Assembly: GCF_024055895.1 (NCBI RefSeq)
Contig: NZ_JAMXLE010000002.1
Span: forward strand, 450,928 to 514,927
DNA length: 64,000 bases
Direction: 5' to 3'
Source of the DNA: Rhizobium sp. L1K21
GTDB taxonomy: Bacteria > Pseudomonadota > Alphaproteobacteria > Rhizobiales > Rhizobiaceae
The translations under genes were made by a program, and so were the position numbers. The notes beneath the pieces are model-generated. The model was not told where the DNA came from and did no database searches. It saw only the letters and a program-made list of their open reading frames with translations. Of this stretch, positions 61,432 through 64,000 are shown piece after piece. Every line of letters starts with the position of its first letter. Positions within the stretch are counted from its first letter, which is position 1.

Positions 61432-63626
61432 CCCGCCACATGAAGATGGACAATGCCGACACGCGTCGCAGGCTCGATGACATGGTACAAGGTGCCGTGG
61501 GTGCGCCCCTCGACCGTCCAGACGGCCCCCTGAAGGTGACGGGCGCGGCACACTATGCCGCCGAGCAGCCCACCGACGCGCTCTGCTATGGTGTGCTGGT
61601 GCGCGCACCTGCGGCCAAAGGCCGACTTTTGAACATGTCGACCAATGCTGTCATGGCGCTCCCGGGCGTGTTGGCCATCGTCAGTGACGAGCGCATGCTG
61701 CGCAATCCCGCCCAGGGCACGGCCAACGAGGCACCTGTGCAAGGGGTGCATGAGATCGCCTATTTCGGACAGCCGGTCGCGCTGGTTGTGGCTGAAACGT
61801 TCGAACAGGCGCGCCATGCCGCGCAAGCCTTGCAGCTGCATATCGAAACGACGGATGAAGCCGCGCTTGATCCGCTCGCTGTCGAGCCGGAAATACCTGA
61901 GGACAAGCAATCGTCAATGGGTGATCTGGACGCCGCCATGAAGAACGCTGTCTACCGCGTGGACGAAACCTATACGACGCCTTCTCATTCCAGTGCGCCT
62001 ATGGAACCGCATGCCTCGATTGCCCAATGGGAGGGTGAGCAGCTGACCTTGCGTGGCAGCTATCAGATGCTGAAATACAACCGCAACGAACTGGCCGACA
62101 GCCTCGGTATAGAGCCCAAAAATGTACGCATCCTGGCACCCTATGTGGGTGGCGGATTTGGCTCGAAGCTCGGGATTGCGCCTGAAGCCGTCGCGGCGGC
62201 ACTTGCTGCCAAAAAATTGAGTCGACCCGTTTCTGTCGCAATGACGCGACCGCATGTGTTCGAGACGACGATGCGGCGGTCCGAAACGCGCCAGCGGGTG
62301 CGTCTGGCCGCAGACGCTCAAGGCCGGTTGACAGGCATTGGTCATGAAACCCTGGTTTCCAACCTTCCCGGCGAGCGTTTTGCAGAGCCTGTCACGCAGG
62401 CCACCGCCTTCATGTATCGCGGCGAAAATCGTATCATCGGTCAGAAAATCGCAAGGTTGAACCGCACTTGCGCCGGTTCTGTGCGTGCCCCAGGCGAAGC
62501 CGTTGGTGTCACCATTGTGGAGAACGCCATGGACGAATTGGCCGAGCAGGCGGGCATCGATCCCGTCGAGCTTCGAAAGCGGAACATACCGGAAGAAGAC
62601 CCGACAAGGCAGGTCCCGTTTTCCTCCCACAAACTTGCAGAAGCGCTTGATGCCGGAGCGCGGGGCTTCGGTTGGGAAAAGCGCAATGCCATCCCAAAGC
62701 AAGTGCGGGACGGTGAATGGATGATCGGGATGGGCATGGCTTCGGCTTTTCGGGTCAACATGCTGAAGGAAGCGCAAGCGCGTGTCAGGCTCAATGCGAA
62801 CGGCACGGCTGAGATTGAGAGCGATCAGACGGATATCGGGACCGGAACCTATGCGATTCTCACCCAGATTGCGTGCGATATGCTTGGGCTTGCTCCCGAA
62901 AACGTAACCGTTCGCCTTGGCGATACCGACTTGCCGCCAGGTTCCGGCTCGGGTGGCTCCTTTGGAGCAGCCTCCAATGGCACAGCCGTCTTCCTTGCCT
63001 GCGAAGAGCTTCGCTTGCAACTCGCCACGGCGGCCGGATGTGCGGAGCCGGATTTGACGCTGAAAGATGGAAAGGCAATTGTCGGCAACCGTCAGGTTAT
63101 CATTGCCGAACTCCTGCCTAGCACTGCACTGGAAGCAACCGGACACATTGAGCCGGGCGATGCATCTTCGAAGGTGCGCCAGGCGACTTATGGCGCCTAT
63201 TTCGCCGAGGTGGCTGTCAGTGCAATCACCGGCGAAACCCGTGTCCGGCGCATGACCGGTGCCTTTGCAGCTGGCCGCATTCTCAACGCAAAGACAGCCC
63301 GTTCGCAGTGTCTGGGCGGTATGGTGTGGGGTATTGGCATGGCATTGACCGAGGCGCTGGAATTCGATCCCCGTTACGGCCAGATCGCCAATCACGACTT
63401 CGCCGAATATCACATCCCAGTCAACGCCGACGTCCCGCAGATTGATGTTATCCTACTTGAGGAACACGACGACTGGGCAAATCCGCTACAGGCCAAGGGG
63501 CTTGGCGAACTCGGCATCTGCGGAGCCGGCGCTGCCATCACGAACGCGATCTACAACGCCACCGGCGTGCGTGTGCGCGACTATCCCGCCACCCTCGACA
63601 AGATATTGCCGGGGTTGGAAACATAA
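61428..63626 (+). CDS. paoC: aldehyde oxidoreductase, molybdenum subunit (PaoC/YagR-like)
   Basis: A 732-residue molybdenum-cofactor subunit: [20 protein letters not shown] at the start, [54 protein letters not shown] and near the end [17 protein letters not shown] with the catalytic Glu. Pao enzymes oxidise a broad range of aldehydes, often aromatic. A dedicated cofactor-insertion chaperone (PaoD/XdhC type) normally follows; here an insertion-sequence remnant begins directly after the stop. Confidence 0.93.
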   Translation: MTRHMKMDNADTRRRLDDMVQGAVGAPLDRPDGPLKVTGAAHYAAEQPTDALCYGVLVRAPAAKGRLLNMSTNAVMALPGVLAIVSDERMLRNPAQGTANEAPVQGVHEIAYFGQPVALVVAETFEQARHAAQALQLHIETTDEAALDPLAVEPEIPEDKQSSMGDLDAAMKNAVYRVDETYTTPSHSSAPMEPHASIAQWEGEQLTLRGSYQMLKYNRNELADSLGIEPKNVRILAPYVGGGFGSKLGIAPEAVAAALAAKKLSRPVSVAMTRPHVFETTMRRSETRQRVRLAADAQGRLTGIGHETLVSNLPGERFAEPVTQATAFMYRGENRIIGQKIARLNRTCAGSVRAPGEAVGVTIVENAMDELAEQAGIDPVELRKRNIPEEDPTRQVPFSSHKLAEALDAGARGFGWEKRNAIPKQVRDGEWMIGMGMASAFRVNMLKEAQARVRLNANGTAEIESDQTDIGTGTYAILTQIACDMLGLAPENVTVRLGDTDLPPGSGSGGSFGAASNGTAVFLACEELRLQLATAAGCAEPDLTLKDGKAIVGNRQVIIAELLPSTALEATGHIEPGDASSKVRQATYGAYFAEVAVSAITGETRVRRMTGAFAAGRILNAKTARSQCLGGMVWGIGMALTEALEFDPRYGQIANHDFAEYHIPVNADVPQIDVILLEEHDDWANPLQAKGLGELGICGAGAAITNAIYNATGVRVRDYPATLDKILPGLET

Positions 63627-63629
63627 CAG

Positions 63630-63770
63630 AGAAGCGGTCATTTTGGGCCAATGACTGTAAGGTGGAAAACCACGTAAGGGTCGGCCCTTGAGACCATATC
63701 TCCGGATCGGATCCATGTTGGTTTTGACCCAGGCCTCGTCGAAAAAGTGCAACGGCTTCGCGACGGGATG
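63630..63770 (-). pseudogene. IS630-family transposase remnant
   Basis: A minus-strand frame gives a stretch of about 47 residues with FFDEAWVKTNMDPIRRYG followed by a His-Trp block (YSHWPKM). IS630 transposases carry this block around the second catalytic Asp (consensus D-E-T-W-x-K-T-N, then G-H-W). Start, end and the other catalytic residues are missing and no intact inverted ends are seen, so it is a decayed fragment. It starts 4 bases past the paoC stop. Confidence 0.7.
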
Positions 63771-63830
63771 GCCCTGAATGGAAGTGATTGAAGAGGCTGA
63801 ACAAAGTGAACGCCCTTGTCTGGACGTTGA

Positions 63831-63875
63831 CCAAGTTAAGTTGGTTGCGGGAGGGCGTGTTAAACTTAACTTTGG
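63831..63875. repeat. inverted repeat downstream of tRNA-fMet
   Basis: CCAAGTTAAGTT (63831-63842) and AACTTAACTTTGG (63863-63875) are inverted copies differing by one inserted base, able to form a 12-bp stem. There is no T-run, so it is not a typical terminator. It may be an end of a decayed element, given the IS630 remnant 60 bases to the left, or a processing structure for the tRNA transcript. Confidence 0.45.
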
Positions 63876-63901
63876 GAATGGCGGTCCTATGCAGGCCAAG
63901 A

Positions 63902-63978
<77 letters not shown>

Positions 63979-64000
63979 TTATATGTGAGCATTTGTGGTT

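Noticed and set aside
61914..63413. Open frame of 499 codons on the minus strand
   Set aside because: It lies wholly antisense to paoC, whose motifs are complete. The residue pattern is a mirror of the sense codons, as expected in GC-rich coding DNA.

Overview
The window looks like a chromosomal stretch of an alphaproteobacterium of the order Hyphomicrobiales (Rhizobiales), probably near Mesorhizobium, Nitratireductor or Phyllobacterium. Support comes from the block murA - DUF2948 - hisD - UPF0262 - LMW phosphatase - infA - maf - yacG with two nearby tRNAs, a PutA lacking a DNA-binding domain opposite an Lrp-type PutR, a single-NBD fructose transporter (frcBCA), an intracellular PHB depolymerase, and duplicated ku with ligD. 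Genus is not determined. Assignments rest on reading motifs and gene order; no database search was run.

Layout. 0-3.2 kb: end of an exopolysaccharide operon (Wzz/ExoP-like start, PPP-type phosphatase, O-antigen polymerase, secreted unknown). 3.3-7.6 kb: proline catabolism (putA/putR). 7.6-11.6 kb: a membrane ClpP-fold protein and a quaternary-amine ABC importer. 11.9-13.5 kb: two single-domain response regulators and a LuxR-type regulator, followed by about 0.6 kb without a convincing gene but with clear dyads and a nested stem structure. 14.1-15.7 kb: a second ClpP-fold exported protein. 16.1-19.7 kb: an AT-richer Gabija-like defence pair (OLD nuclease plus UvrD helicase) downstream of the 3' end of tRNA-Phe. 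20.1-25.8 kb: the core block. 26.1-27.4 kb: a caspase-like protein with a YARHG tail.

27.5-34.5 kb holds a coenzyme F420 locus: a Mer-like F420-dependent oxidoreductase diverging from cofD-cofC-fbiC-fgd-cofE. It encodes synthesis of the deazaflavin core, its phospholactyl-type side chain and glutamylation, plus an enzyme that would reduce F420 with glucose-6-phosphate. Next comes pgi, and at 40 kb a fructokinase; these two share an identical 16-bp LacI-like operator sequence. With frcBCA (47-50 kb) this gives a route fructose -> F6P -> G6P -> F420H2.

40.7-42.5 kb: pyrE and pyrC. 42.5-46.8 kb: a phosphorelay (hybrid kinase, periplasmic partner, two regulators, one with a degenerate HD-GYP domain). 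47-51.5 kb: frcBCA and its ROK regulator. 51.9-55.2 kb: a Crp-like regulator, a CHASE2 adenylate cyclase and a FecR-like protein. 55.5-59.8 kb: bacterial NHEJ (ku, ligD, second ku) with an EcfG-type general stress promoter in front of the first ku. 60-63.6 kb: a PaoABC-like molybdenum aldehyde oxidoreductase apparently without a Tat signal, ending at an IS630 transposase remnant and tRNA-fMet.
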